Below are positions 9,966 to 19,204 of a DNA stretch of 64,000 nt, piece after piece. A program made the position numbers and the translations under genes. The notes under the pieces were generated by a model. The model did no database searches. It saw only the letters and a list, made by a program, of their open reading frames with translations, and was not told the DNA's origin. The stretch's first letter is position 1. Each line of letters opens with the position of its first letter. The stretch is from Pseudanabaena frigida (GTDB lineage Bacteria > Cyanobacteriota > Cyanobacteriia > Pseudanabaenales > Pseudanabaenaceae): positions 88,022 to 152,021 of the forward strand of contig QBML01000007.1 in the NCBI GenBank assembly GCA_003242085.1, read 5' to 3'.

Positions 9966-10077
9966 ATAGCTGCTAAATGGGGCTTCGGCTTTGCTCAGCC
10001 AGCAGTCATAATCGTTAGCTGAGCGAAGCCGAAGCCTCTCATATCTCATTTTGGATCGCTGCTATATACTTCATTTG
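9966..10077. repeat. Hairpin element (type D)
   Basis: 21-bp nearly perfect arms (9979-9999 and 10018-10038) built on GGCTTCGGC enclose an 18-base loop. The outer ends read TAATAGCTGCT on the left and, on the opposite strand, TATAGCAGCGATCC on the right, giving degenerate inverted termini that resemble those of other elements in the window. Confidence 0.55.
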
Positions 10078-10299
10078 TAGTTTGTTAAGAAAGCTAAAGA
10101 CGTATAAACATAAAAAGTGATAAATCTATATAAAAACCAACATTTAAATGACCAAAATGCAATTTGAAATATCAAGCGAGAAAGACATATTTTTGACTGA
10201 TATTCACTCATTAATAATTCCCAAAAACTATAATTCAATTTTTTAATTAAGTATTAATACTTAATGATTTACATTAGGAAGTTAAGTATTAAGAAAAAG

Positions 10300-10478
10300 T
10301 TAAGCGATCCCCCAAGTGTCAAAATATCTATCAAAATGATTACATTCAAACGGAGCCAGCTTATATACAGGCTCTGAATTTAAATACCAACTTAATAAAA
10401 CCACTAAAAAAGTAAGTGGCTTTTAAAGACAAAAGTGAATTTTTACTTAGTCTTTGCAAGCCACTTACTTTTTAATTA
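10300..10478 (+). ncRNA. Candidate structured small RNA, copy 1
   Basis: The segment begins with TTAAGCGATCCC, carries the conserved block CATTCAAACGGA, then a 5-bp stem GAGCC (10353-10357)/GGCTC (10370-10374) with a 12-base loop, and ends in a terminator-like hairpin with 16-bp perfect arms (10406-10421 and 10458-10473) and a T-run. The interior of that hairpin has a second stem AAAGAC/GTCTTT. A homologous copy follows at 10648 with the same order of parts. Strand is set by the terminator. Name and function are unknown. Confidence 0.6.
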
Positions 10479-10647
10479 TTCATAATAATTTCATTGTATA
10501 AAGGTCATATTTGGCATTTGTTGCGATTGAAGAAACAATAAACTAAGTATTTTATCTGGTTAATGTGGGGATCTTGACTAACAGGACTTTGAAAGTAAGT
10601 GTTTAGGCTTAACCTAGGTGAGCTTAGATAAACTATAAAGAAATTAT

Positions 10648-10818
10648 TAAGCGATCCCAGTTTTTGTATAAGACGTTGCAAAATATGATCATTCAAACGG
10701 AATCGGCTTATTTAAAGATTCTGAATTTCAATACTAATTTAAAAACACTTTTTACAGATAAATGGCTTGCTACAACTAAGTATTTTTACTTACTTATAGC
10801 AAGCCATTTATTTTTGTA
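10648..10818 (+). ncRNA. Candidate structured small RNA, copy 2
   Basis: Diverged tandem copy of the 10300 RNA. It starts TTAAGCGATCCC, keeps ATTCAAACGGA and the 12-base loop, but the stem reads GAATC (10700-10704)/GATTC (10717-10721), so two base pairs have changed on both sides together relative to copy 1. The terminator hairpin has 14-bp perfect arms (10759-10772 and 10797-10810) then TTTTT. The TGGCTT/AAGCCA part of that stem is shared with copy 1. A possible -10 box (TATAAA) lies at about 10635. Confidence 0.6.
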
Positions 10819-10988
10819 TATTTTTGAAGTTTTATATTTCATGAAAAGTACTCATTTGCAATTACTTCGCATACAAGCAAATTTTTTCAGTTAATTGCCC
10901 GATTTGATGTATTTACATAAGGAAAAGAAGTTATCAATTTATTAAGAGATCGTAAAATAAGTTAAGTTTCGACCATTTAACTATCTAC

Positions 10989-11594
10989 TTGCGAGTTAAA
11001 AATCTATTTGTGGAAAGGTTTAATATCCGCAGCGTTATTGATGGCTATACCCAAGGCTATTTTTTGATGTCCGAGGGAGATGGGGAACCGATCGAGTGGT
11101 ACTACACCAATGAACGTACTTTAATTCCACTAGACGATCGCTTCCGATATCCCAAGTCCTTGCAGCGTGTGATTAACCAAAATCGTTTTGAGGTCAGGAT
11201 CGATACTGCCTTTGATGAAGTGGTCGAAGGTTGTGCCGATCGCGAAACGACATGGATTTCTAAAGAACTGCGATCGCTTTATAGCAATCTGCATCAAGCA
11301 GGTTGGGCGCATAGCTTTGAGACATGGCAAGGAGATCAATTAGCAGGTGGAATTTTGGGACTTGCGATTAGGGGAATGTTCATTGGCGAGTCGATGTTTT
11401 TTAAGATTCCCGACGGATCAAAGGTGGCGATGGTGAAATTGGTGGAGCATTTGCGATCGCGTGGATATAGTCTATTTGATGCTCAGTTAATGAATCCACA
11501 TCTCGCTAGATTTGGTGCTTATGAAGTAAGGGATCAAGCCTATCAAGAGCTTTTGCAGCAAGCTTTAGCAAGGTCTTGCAGTTTTACTATTTAA
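10989..11594 (+). CDS. aat: Leucyl/phenylalanyl-tRNA--protein transferase
   Basis: Adds Leu or Phe from aminoacyl-tRNA to N-terminal Arg/Lys of proteins, marking them for ClpS/ClpAP-type N-degron degradation. The product shows the family signatures: GEPIEWYYTNERTLIPLDD, the FETWQGDQLAGGILG segment, GESMFF and the SLFDAQLMNPHLARFGA stretch. At 201 residues it is the usual cyanobacterial size. The only upstream start in frame is TTG at 10989; a GTG at 11010 is an alternative. Confidence 0.9.
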   Translation: MRVKNLFVERFNIRSVIDGYTQGYFLMSEGDGEPIEWYYTNERTLIPLDDRFRYPKSLQRVINQNRFEVRIDTAFDEVVEGCADRETTWISKELRSLYSNLHQAGWAHSFETWQGDQLAGGILGLAIRGMFIGESMFFKIPDGSKVAMVKLVEHLRSRGYSLFDAQLMNPHLARFGAYEVRDQAYQELLQQALARSCSFTI

Positions 11595-11652
11595 TGGGCT
11601 TAATGGGTGAATTTGGAGAGCAATCCTCTCACAGAGATTAAGCAAAAATATA

Positions 11653-11913
11653 CTAATCACGAACGGGTTTTCGCCACAGGTCGCTTTTGAGATTCTATCT
11701 CCAAGTAATAAAGACCGTCAGGGTTTAGATTACTTAGAAGAGAAGTTTGATTTTTATCCAGAGTATGGCATTCAGAAATATTACATTTACGATCCTGATG
11801 ATTTGATGCTGGCTGGTTGGCAAAGACAAAGCGATCGTCTGATGATAAAAATCTCGTCAATGATGGATGAGTTGGGTAAGTCTACTTTTAAAGATAAAAA
11901 TGTAAAATTGTGA
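11653..11913 (+). pseudogene. C-terminal fragment of a Uma2-family nuclease
   Basis: Reading from about 11653 in the frame of the TGA at 11911, the translation contains PQVAFEILSPSN, then FDFYPEYGIQKYYIYDPDD and AGWQRQSDRLM. These are the family's second half, with the E-I-L-S-P catalytic strand and the tyrosine-rich strand. There is no start codon or N-terminal half, so this is a remnant. It is a different Uma2 subtype from the deleted copy at 2679. Confidence 0.75.
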
Positions 11914-11934
11914 CACAACCTCAAGGGTGGTGCT

Positions 11935-14900
11935 ATGGCTTCACAGTTCTTCTCATTTACGTTTATTTTGACAACTGCGTTTTTAGGCATGGTATTGCAA
12001 CTTGATTTACCTTTTGTGATTGCTCAAGCGCAAACAGTGCGAGACCGCAAAGCAGAGGCGGATCAGCTATTACAGCAAGGGAATCAGTTATATCAGGTTA
12101 ACCGCTATCGAGAAGCTATCCAAGCTTGGGAAAAAGCTTTAAAGATTTATCATGAAATTCAAGATCTCAATGGTGAATCAGGTTCAATTGGTAATCTAGG
12201 CAATGCCTACTACATTCTTGGACGATATCAGAAAGCGATTGAATACTATCAGCAATCCCTTGCGATCCAAAAGCAAATCGGCAATCTCAATGGTGAAGGA
12301 CATTCAATCAATAATCTAGGCAATGCCTACTACATTCTTGGACGATACCAGAAAGCAATTGAATATTATCAGCAATCCCTTGCGATCAAAAAGCAAATCG
12401 GCGATCTCAATGGTGAAGCAAATTCAATCAATAACCTAGGTAATGCCTACAAAAGTCTTGGACAGTACCAGAAAGCGATTGAATACTATCAGAAATCTCT
12501 TGAAATCTATAAGCAAATTGGTGATCTTAATGGTGAAGCAAATTCAATCATGAATCTAGGCATTGCCTACAAAAGTCTCGGACAGTCTCAGAAAGCGATT
12601 GAATACTATCAGCAATCCCTTGCGCTCTTTCAGCAAATCAACAATCGTTATGGTGAAGCAAAGTTAATCACGAATCTAGGCATTGCTTACTACAGTCTCG
12701 GACGGTATCAGAAAGCGATTGAATACTATCAGCAATCTCTTGCAATCACAAAGCAAATCGGCGATCTCAATGGTGAAGCGAGTTCAATCATGAATCTAGG
12801 TATAGTCTACGAAAGTCTTGGACAGTACCAGAAGGCGATTGAATACTATCAGCAATCCCTTGCGATTCAGAAGCAAATCGGCGATCTTAATGGTGAAGCA
12901 AATTCACTAGGTAATCTGGGCGAAGCATATAGAAATCTGGGTCAATATCAGACAGCGATTAATTATTACCAGCAAACCCTAATAATCTTTAGGCAAATTG
13001 GTGATCTCCAAGGTGAAGCAAATTCACTAGGTAATCTTGGTATTGTATATGAAAGGCTAGGAAAGTATCAGATATCGATTGATTTTCATCAGAAATCTTT
13101 AATCATTAAACAGCAAATCGGCGATCTTAATGGAGCAGCAAAGTCATTTGGTAATTTAGGAATTGTATACGACAATTTAGGTCAGTACCAGAAAGCAATT
13201 GATTTTCATCAGAAGTCTTTAACTATCAAACAGCAAATCGGCGATCTTAACGGTGAAGCAGATTCCCTTAATAATTTGGGCGAAGTATACAGAAAGATTG
13301 GGCAGTATCAGAAAGCAATTAACTACTATCAGCAATCATTAGTAATCTTCAAGCAAATTGGAGATCTTCATGGTGAAGGAGCTTCACTTGGCAATCTAAG
13401 CATTGTTTACGGCGATTTGGGAGAGTACCAAAAAGCGATTGACTTTCAACAGAAGTCTTTAACCATCAAACAGCAAATCGGTGATCTTAATGGTGAAGCG
13501 AATTCCCTTAATAACCTGGGCATTGCATACGACATGTTAGGACAGTATCAGAAAGCAATTGATTTTTACCAACAATCCTTAATAATCTTTAGGCAAATCG
13601 GTGTTCGGCAAGGTGAAGGTTCCGCACTTATCGATATAGGTATTGCATACAACAATTTAGGACAGTATCAAAACGCGATAGATAACTATCAAAAATCCCT
13701 ATTTATCTTTAAGCAAATCAGAGATCGCACTGGTGAAGGAACTACACTCAATAATATGGGTGTGGCTTTCAACAAACTCAACCAACCCGAAATTGCCATT
13801 CTCCTCTATAAACAATCCGTCAACATGAGCGAAGCCATCCGTAAAGACATTAAAAAACTAAGCAAAGAAGAACAAAAATCCTATCTCTCTACTGTTGAAA
13901 AGACCTACCGCACCCTTGCTGACCTTCTACTTCAACAAAACCGCATTATCGAAGCACTACAAATCCTCGATCTCCTCAAAGTTCAAGAACTAGAAGACTA
14001 TCTTAAAAATATTAAAGGTAACGATCGAACATCTCAAGGCATCAGACTTTTAGAGCCAGAGAAATCTATGAGCGCTCAGCTATCAACGATTAGCTACGAC
14101 AAGATCCCAGAACTCAATCGTCAACTTGCTAGCCAAATTCAGCAATTGCCAAAATCAGAAATCGACAAAGCCCCTGACTATCTGCAAAAACTCCCCCAAG
14201 GTACAGCCCTACTTTATCCCCTTATCCTCGAAGACCGTCTCGAAATCGTTCTCTTTTCAGCAAATGCCCCCGCCATCCATCGCTCTGTCCCTATCAAAAA
14301 AGCTGATTTGGAACAACTGGCTAGAAAGCTGAATACCGAACTGCAAGACTCCACACTTTCCGAAGACTTTCGAGAAACATCTCAAAAGATTTACGCTTTG
14401 CTCATCAAGCCGATTGAAGTAGAACTCAAAAATGCAAATATAACCAACATTCTCTATGCTCCCGATGGAGCGTTGCGCTATATTCCCCTTACCGCACTCT
14501 ATGATGGCAAAAAGTTTCTCATCGAAAACTATGCTGTTAACAATCTCATTGCCTATATCCTCACCGACTTTACAGCCAAAGATACAACCCAACCTAGCGT
14601 TCTCGCAGGAGCATTTGGCGGCAAAAAAGGCGACAAACGTTTTGGTCAATTAGGCTTGCCAGCTACCCTTATAGAAGTAGCGGAGATTGCTAGACTCATT
14701 CAAAATTCCACAGCCCTAGCAGAAAACAACTTTAGTCGCCAAGCGATCGAAACCCAATTATCGAAATACAATATTCTTCATCTCGCCACCCATGCAGCCT
14801 TCAACTCAGGCGTTCCCGATAACTCTTTCATCATCTTTGGCAACGGTGATAAAATTCGCCTCAGTGAGATTTCCGATCTCAAACTAAATAATATCGATCT

Positions 14901-15195
14901 GATCGTATTAAGTGCTTGTCAGACGGCAGTTGGTCAACTAGGAAGCGGTGTAGAAATCTTAGGCTTTGGCTATCAAGTCCAAAAAGCAGGCGCAAAATCA
15001 GCGATCGCCTCGCTCTGGAAAGTTAGTGATGAAGGAACACAAAGTCTGATGCAAGCTTTTTATGGATATGTGAAACAAGGCGATCGCACTAAGGCATCTG
15101 CACTCAGGCAAGCACAGATCGACCTAATTCGTGGCAAGCAATTCTCTCACCCTTACTACTGGTCTCCTTTTCTGCTAATTGGCAATGGTTTGTGA
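11935..15195 (+). CDS. Secreted TPR-CHAT domain protein
   Basis: A 1086-residue protein with a signal peptide ending near AQAQT, fifteen consecutive 40-residue tetratricopeptide units (about residues 48-640; core NLGxAYxxLGQYQKAI), a helical linker, and a C-terminal CHAT domain (about 790-1086). CHAT is a caspase/separase-like fold; the catalytic dyad candidates are H953 (HLATHAAF) and C995 (LSACQTAVG). The domain ends with the usual PYYWSPFLLIGNG. TPRs probably bind a partner that controls the protease-like domain; the substrate is unknown. It is transcribed alone, with a hairpin element just downstream. Confidence 0.85.
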   Translation: MASQFFSFTFILTTAFLGMVLQLDLPFVIAQAQTVRDRKAEADQLLQQGNQLYQVNRYREAIQAWEKALKIYHEIQDLNGESGSIGNLGNAYYILGRYQKAIEYYQQSLAIQKQIGNLNGEGHSINNLGNAYYILGRYQKAIEYYQQSLAIKKQIGDLNGEANSINNLGNAYKSLGQYQKAIEYYQKSLEIYKQIGDLNGEANSIMNLGIAYKSLGQSQKAIEYYQQSLALFQQINNRYGEAKLITNLGIAYYSLGRYQKAIEYYQQSLAITKQIGDLNGEASSIMNLGIVYESLGQYQKAIEYYQQSLAIQKQIGDLNGEANSLGNLGEAYRNLGQYQTAINYYQQTLIIFRQIGDLQGEANSLGNLGIVYERLGKYQISIDFHQKSLIIKQQIGDLNGAAKSFGNLGIVYDNLGQYQKAIDFHQKSLTIKQQIGDLNGEADSLNNLGEVYRKIGQYQKAINYYQQSLVIFKQIGDLHGEGASLGNLSIVYGDLGEYQKAIDFQQKSLTIKQQIGDLNGEANSLNNLGIAYDMLGQYQKAIDFYQQSLIIFRQIGVRQGEGSALIDIGIAYNNLGQYQNAIDNYQKSLFIFKQIRDRTGEGTTLNNMGVAFNKLNQPEIAILLYKQSVNMSEAIRKDIKKLSKEEQKSYLSTVEKTYRTLADLLLQQNRIIEALQILDLLKVQELEDYLKNIKGNDRTSQGIRLLEPEKSMSAQLSTISYDKIPELNRQLASQIQQLPKSEIDKAPDYLQKLPQGTALLYPLILEDRLEIVLFSANAPAIHRSVPIKKADLEQLARKLNTELQDSTLSEDFRETSQKIYALLIKPIEVELKNANITNILYAPDGALRYIPLTALYDGKKFLIENYAVNNLIAYILTDFTAKDTTQPSVLAGAFGGKKGDKRFGQLGLPATLIEVAEIARLIQNSTALAENNFSRQAIETQLSKYNILHLATHAAFNSGVPDNSFIIFGNGDKIRLSEISDLKLNNIDLIVLSACQTAVGQLGSGVEILGFGYQVQKAGAKSAIASLWKVSDEGTQSLMQAFYGYVKQGDRTKASALRQAQIDLIRGKQFSHPYYWSPFLLIGNGL
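12171..13770 (+). repeat. 120-bp tandem coding repeats (TPR units)
   Basis: Within the TPR-CHAT gene a 120-base unit recurs at constant period; for example AATCTAGGCAATGCCTAC-like starts appear at about 12192, 12312 and 12432. Units 2-7 are nearly identical, units 8-14 alternate between two subtypes (IFRQIGDL and IKQQIGDL), pointing to duplication in blocks of two units. Confidence 0.85.
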
Positions 15196-15218
15196 AACGA
15201 GCAATTAGTTAAACCGCC

Positions 15219-15325
15219 TTACAGCAATTACCGATCAAACGAACCACAAGGAAAAGTTTAAAAGCGTTGCTTTGCAACGCTTTTAAACTTTTCCTTGGTT
15301 TGGGGTTGGACGCAAAGTGTTGTAA
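15219..15325 (-). mobile_element. MITE-like hairpin element, family A (copy A1)
   Basis: The element runs from TTACAGCAATTA through AACGAACC to a 24-bp-arm hairpin with TTGC-TTT-GCAA apex, then GGTTTGGGGTTGGACGCAAAG and GTGTTGTAA. Read in reverse it matches A3 at 49597 end to end outside the hairpin. The core sequence differs while the ends are conserved. Confidence 0.7.
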
Positions 15326-15415
15326 ATTCATCCGATCGCTATGTACTCCCGTACTATCTATAGCAACATCTTCTTCAATAAACAATTGACTTAAACCCAT
15401 TGCTCGTACAAAAAT

Positions 15416-16105
15416 ATGTCCCAGCGAAATATCTCTATTCTTGGTCTCGCTATCGGAAGCCTAGCGATCGCTGCTTTTTCGCTTAACGCTCTTACGGTAA
15501 AAGCAATCAGCACAGATCCTAAAGCAAATCTAACTTCTACTACCGATGTTTCTAATATTAATGATAAAAAGTTGGTAACAGCAGTTTTTGCTGGAGGCTG
15601 CTTTTGGGGAGTGGAAGCAGTATTTGAGCATCTCAAAGGAGTCTCTAACGTCGTTTCTGGCTATTCTGGTGGAACTGCCAAAACGGCTCATTATGAAACA
15701 GTTAGCACTGGTATGACCGACCACGCTGAGTCTGTCAGAGTTACTTTCGATCCATCTCAAATATCCTACGAGCAACTTCTTCAAATTTACTTCTATGTGG
15801 CGCACGATCCAACTCAGCTAAATCGACAAGGGCCAGATCGCGGTACACAATATCGCTCGGCTATATTTTTTGCAAATGACGAACAAAAGCAGATTGCCTC
15901 AGCCTACATCGATCGCCTCAACAAAAGTCAAAGCTTTGTCAAACCTGTAGTGACTCAGTTAGTCTCTTTACAAAACTTCTATCCAGCCGAAGACTATCAT
16001 CAAGATTTTATTACGCATAATCCTGATTATCCCTATGTCGTCGTTCATGACCTTCCGAAACTAGCACAGCTACAAAAGCAGTTTCCAGAGATGTATAAAA
16101 AATAA
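15416..16105 (+). CDS. msrA: Peptide methionine sulfoxide reductase A, exported
   Basis: Reduces methionine-S-sulfoxide in proteins. The catalytic Cys lies in GGCFWG (C62), followed by the usual SGYSGG and the DHAESVRV and GTQYRSAIF segments. Unlike cytosolic MsrA, the product carries a 30-residue hydrophobic signal or anchor at the N-terminus, so it should act in the periplasm or lumen. A resolving cysteine is not evident at the C-terminus. The 229-residue length equals a core MsrA plus this extension. Confidence 0.92.
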   Translation: MSQRNISILGLAIGSLAIAAFSLNALTVKAISTDPKANLTSTTDVSNINDKKLVTAVFAGGCFWGVEAVFEHLKGVSNVVSGYSGGTAKTAHYETVSTGMTDHAESVRVTFDPSQISYEQLLQIYFYVAHDPTQLNRQGPDRGTQYRSAIFFANDEQKQIASAYIDRLNKSQSFVKPVVTQLVSLQNFYPAEDYHQDFITHNPDYPYVVVHDLPKLAQLQKQFPEMYKK

Positions 16106-16116
16106 GTAGATTGACA

Positions 16117-16206
16117 TACAGCGCTTTGCGCTCAAGCCCATACTAAGAAAAAATTTGAAATCGCTGCAAAGCAACGCTTTCAGATTTTTTGGGTTCGTTT
16201 GATTAG
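16117..16206 (+). mobile_element. MITE-like hairpin element, family A (copy A2)
   Basis: Starts TACAGCGCTTTGCGCTCAAG, has an imperfect hairpin (AAATCGCTG/CAACGCTTT with GCAAAGC), then TTGGGTTCGTTTGATTA. The left end equals that of A3; the right terminal TTGCTGTA is missing, as it runs into the proA terminator. Confidence 0.6.
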
Positions 16207-16232
16207 AGGTGGCGCAAAGCGCCGCCTCTAAT
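16202..16232. terminator. proA terminator hairpin
   Basis: 14-bp arms with one mismatch and a GCAAAGC apex (ATTAGAGGTGGCGC against GCGCCGCCTCTAAT) end one base before the proA stop on the minus strand. Confidence 0.75.
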
Positions 16233-16233
16233 T

Positions 16234-17547
16234 TTATAAATCTCGATGGGTAAAGGCTTTAGCATTTGTCCCTGCGTAGTCAGCGACAATATGACCATCT
16301 CCCACAAGACGATATTTGTAGGTGACTAGCCCCTCCAAACCAACGGGGCCGCGTGGGGGCATTTTATTAGTACTGATCCCAACTTCTGCACCAAAGCCAT
16401 AACGGAAACCGTCAGCAAATCTAGTCGAGCAGTTGTGATAAGCCCCTGCGGCATCAACATCGCTCATGAAGATATCCGCGATCGCTCGATCTTCGGTGAC
16501 GATCGCCTCAGTATGTTTGGAGCCGTAAGTAGTGATATGGGCGATCGCAGCTTCTAAAGAATCGACAATTTCGATCGATAAAATCAAATCGCAATATTCC
16601 GTTGACCAATCCGACTCGGTTGCGGGATGAACATCAATAATTTTTTGAGTGCGATCGCAACCCAGTAATTTGACTCCACGCTCTTGTAAAGCCACTGAAG
16701 CTAAAGGCAAAAATTCGGAGGCGATCGCATTATTTACTAATAAAGTCTCGATCGCGTTACAGGCAGCAGGATATTGAGTTTTGCTATCGACAGCGATCGC
16801 TACGGCTTTGGGCAAATCCGCCGCCGCATCGACATACAAATGACAAACCCCATCAGCATGACCGAGAACGGGAATATGTGTATTTTCTTGAATATAGCGT
16901 ACAAACTGATTGGAACCTCTAGGGATAATCAGATCGATTAATTTATCCATTTTTAAAATCGCGAGAGTTTCGGCGCGAGTGGTCAATAGTTGCACCACAT
17001 TTGGCGATACTCCCTGTTTTTCTATATATAGCCTCTCCAACGCATCATGCATCACCGCCGCGATCGCTTCACAGGAATGTACCGCTTCACTACCGCCTTT
17101 AAGAATGACACCATTGCCAGACTTAATCCCTAGGGCGGCAATTTGGGTAACCGCATCAGGACGCGCTTCAAAAATGACCCCGATCACACCCAACGGACAA
17201 GATAAACGCTCTAAAACTAAACCCCGATCTAACTCACGATGAATTTGGCGATCGCCAATCGGATCGTTAAGGCGGATTACATCACGTACCCCTGCGACCA
17301 TACTTTTTAACTTATTAGCATCGAGCTTGAGACGAGCAATCAAGGCGCTGGGCAACTGGGCGGTATTAGCAGCGGTCACATCTTTTTGATTGGCAGCCAA
17401 GATTACTTCAGAGTTTCGCTCTAACGCGATTGCGATCGCTTCCAATGCAGCATTTTTAGTAACGGTCGGCAATTTTGCTAAGGCGATCGCGGCAGAGCGA
17501 GTTTGTTGAATTGACTCAGACAAATTTATAGATACATTCCCAGACAC
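16234..17547 (-). CDS. proA: Gamma-glutamyl phosphate reductase
   Basis: NADPH-dependent second step of proline synthesis. The aldehyde dehydrogenase-like fold is seen in [15 protein letters not shown], the KGGSEA loop, IPRGSNQFV and the catalytic Cys region [13 protein letters not shown]; the C-terminus has [17 protein letters not shown]. Length (437 aa) is normal. No proB is adjacent. Confidence 0.93.
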   Translation of the reverse strand: MSGNVSINLSESIQQTRSAAIALAKLPTVTKNAALEAIAIALERNSEVILAANQKDVTAANTAQLPSALIARLKLDANKLKSMVAGVRDVIRLNDPIGDRQIHRELDRGLVLERLSCPLGVIGVIFEARPDAVTQIAALGIKSGNGVILKGGSEAVHSCEAIAAVMHDALERLYIEKQGVSPNVVQLLTTRAETLAILKMDKLIDLIIPRGSNQFVRYIQENTHIPVLGHADGVCHLYVDAAADLPKAVAIAVDSKTQYPAACNAIETLLVNNAIASEFLPLASVALQERGVKLLGCDRTQKIIDVHPATESDWSTEYCDLILSIEIVDSLEAAIAHITTYGSKHTEAIVTEDRAIADIFMSDVDAAGAYHNCSTRFADGFRYGFGAEVGISTNKMPPRGPVGLEGLVTYKYRLVGDGHIVADYAGTNAKAFTHRDL

Positions 17548-17636
17548 TTGATTCTCTATGACTTTTCGTAGATTGCGGGTTTGAAGTAAAGATTTAGGAA
17601 CCAGTTAGACTAGCAAATCCTTACTATTTTTCTATG

Positions 17637-17724
17637 GTACTCCCTTCCTACCAAAAGAATAGGAATAATTAGTGGTGCGCGGCTTCGCCGCGCACCACTA
17701 ATTATTCACTGGGAAGGGAGTAGT
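17637..17724. repeat. Hairpin element with 11-bp inverted termini (type F)
   Basis: TACTCCCTTCC (17638-17648) and GGAAGGGAGTA (17712-17722) form perfect terminal inverted repeats around a core hairpin with 21-bp perfect arms (17663-17683 and 17687-17707) and a GCTTCGC apex. The nested two-level symmetry is typical of non-autonomous elements. Confidence 0.65.
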
Positions 17725-17792
17725 ACTATTAGAGAAAGAATATCCCACCTAAGTCAGCAGAATTTTCTCCACAAAATTAAAGGTTTGTTTTA

Positions 17793-19178
17793 ATGCTCGA
17801 AACCTATGCTGAAGAAACAGACCCAGAACTTAAAATATCCGTTCGAACTAGCCTCAGAGCCTCAACTATAGATGGAGGTCTATCGACAATTTTTAGTAAT
17901 GTCACTGGGGGCGTTTTGCTCAGCAGCTTTTTGCTGAATTTAGGAGCAAATCCCTTTGAGATTGGTATGTTGGCTTCTTTGCCGATGATTGCGAATCTAT
18001 TGCAACCTCTAGGAGCATTATTATCAAATCGCACCAGTAGTCGTCATGATTTTGGGATCTGGACATTTTTACCATCTAGGTTGCTTTGGTTAGTCCTACT
18101 GATCGGCATTATTTTTAGAGGCACTAGTAAAGACACTTCAGGATATTTGGTTTATTTGACGTTAACTTTGGTCGTAGTTTCCAGTATATCTGCGGCTTTA
18201 GGCAGTGCTTCTTGGATGAGTTGGCTAGCCGCACTGGTTCCACCAAAACTGCGCGGTCGATACTATAGCATCCGCAATATTGTTAGCAATCTCGCAGGTT
18301 TACTTTGTTTGCCGATCGCCAGCTTTGTCATTTCTAATTGGCGAGAAGGAGAGATCGGCGGTTATGGCATCGTTCTGAGCATCAGCATTTTGGCAGGTTT
18401 AGCAAGTTTAACCTGCCAGAAATTTATGATCGATATCAATCCCCAAAAATATCAAGAGTTACAGAGGGTCGTTTCCCCGCCTTCAGTGGGGAAACAACCC
18501 TGTACTTCACTAGAGCTATATACAGAGAATGAAATCGATAATTGGCAAGCAAATTATCAATCGAATCTATTCAGTAATCCAAACGCTCTTTTTAAAGATC
18601 GCAATCTTGTAGTTTTTCTGATTTATTTTGCACTTTGGGGATTTGCAGTCAATCTCAGCACTCCCTTTTTTAATCTCTACATGCTAGATAATCTCGGTGT
18701 AGATATCACTTGGGTCACGCTATTTAGCAGCCTTTCCAATGGTGCAAATATGTTGATGATGCTGGTATGGGGAAGATTAAGCGATCGCATTGGCAACCGA
18801 CCTTTATTAATATTTGCAGGTATGGCGATCGCGGCTACACCGCTATTTTGGTTGCTGACTGGAATTGCCCAAGTTCAAGCGCAATTGTGGATATATTTAC
18901 TAGTATTTCATCTTTTGTTAGGTGGAACTTGGGCAGCAATTGATTTAGGAAGTAATAATATCCAGATTGGAATTGCTCCGATTCAACATCATGCGATTTT
19001 CTTTGCGATCGCTTCAGCAGTTGCAGGTGTTGGCAGCGCTTTAGGTGCAACCGCAGGTGGCATCTTAGCGCAATATGCCCATTATGAAGGAGTTTTAGGA
19101 GTGTTTTTTCTCTCCGCAATTTTACGTTTAGTTGCTCTTATTCCTTTACTATTTGTACATGAGAATCCATTGAAATAA
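17793..19178 (+). CDS. Major facilitator superfamily transporter
   Basis: A 461-residue polytopic membrane protein with about 12 hydrophobic segments and a larger charged loop (about 205-265) between helices 6 and 7. The MFS motif-A-like LVWGRLSDRIGNRPL is in the second half (after helix 8). Substrate cannot be inferred. It sits alone between two hairpin elements. Confidence 0.8.
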   Translation: MLETYAEETDPELKISVRTSLRASTIDGGLSTIFSNVTGGVLLSSFLLNLGANPFEIGMLASLPMIANLLQPLGALLSNRTSSRHDFGIWTFLPSRLLWLVLLIGIIFRGTSKDTSGYLVYLTLTLVVVSSISAALGSASWMSWLAALVPPKLRGRYYSIRNIVSNLAGLLCLPIASFVISNWREGEIGGYGIVLSISILAGLASLTCQKFMIDINPQKYQELQRVVSPPSVGKQPCTSLELYTENEIDNWQANYQSNLFSNPNALFKDRNLVVFLIYFALWGFAVNLSTPFFNLYMLDNLGVDITWVTLFSSLSNGANMLMMLVWGRLSDRIGNRPLLIFAGMAIAATPLFWLLTGIAQVQAQLWIYLLVFHLLLGGTWAAIDLGSNNIQIGIAPIQHHAIFFAIASAVAGVGSALGATAGGILAQYAHYEGVLGVFFLSAILRLVALIPLLFVHENPLK

Positions 19179-19204
19179 AGAAAAATGACATTAACTACGG
19201 CTAT

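Larger units (their letters stand above)
9811..10988. other. 1.2-kb non-coding interval with a hairpin element and two candidate sRNAs
   Basis: No protein gene is supported here: the open frames are short, AT-rich and lack ribosome sites. The interval holds the clpB promoter region, one hairpin element (9966-10077), and two related RNA candidates in tandem (listed separately), then the presumed aat promoter. The segment just before the first RNA contains the palindrome AAGTATTAATACTT. Confidence 0.6.

Noticed and set aside
10505..10894. Short open frames between clpB and aat
   Set aside because: Composition is AT-rich with Phe/Leu/Ile-heavy translations, no ribosome site, and they overlap the structured RNA candidates.
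12171..13770. Regular 120-bp repeats as a possible CRISPR or satellite array
   Set aside because: The repeats are one continuous reading frame of TPR units with no unique spacers.
11935..15195. TPR-CHAT protein as part of a gasdermin or Cas-linked defence system
   Set aside because: CHAT proteases act in such systems, but no gasdermin, Cas7-11, nuclease or other defence gene is nearby; the neighbours are aat and msrA.
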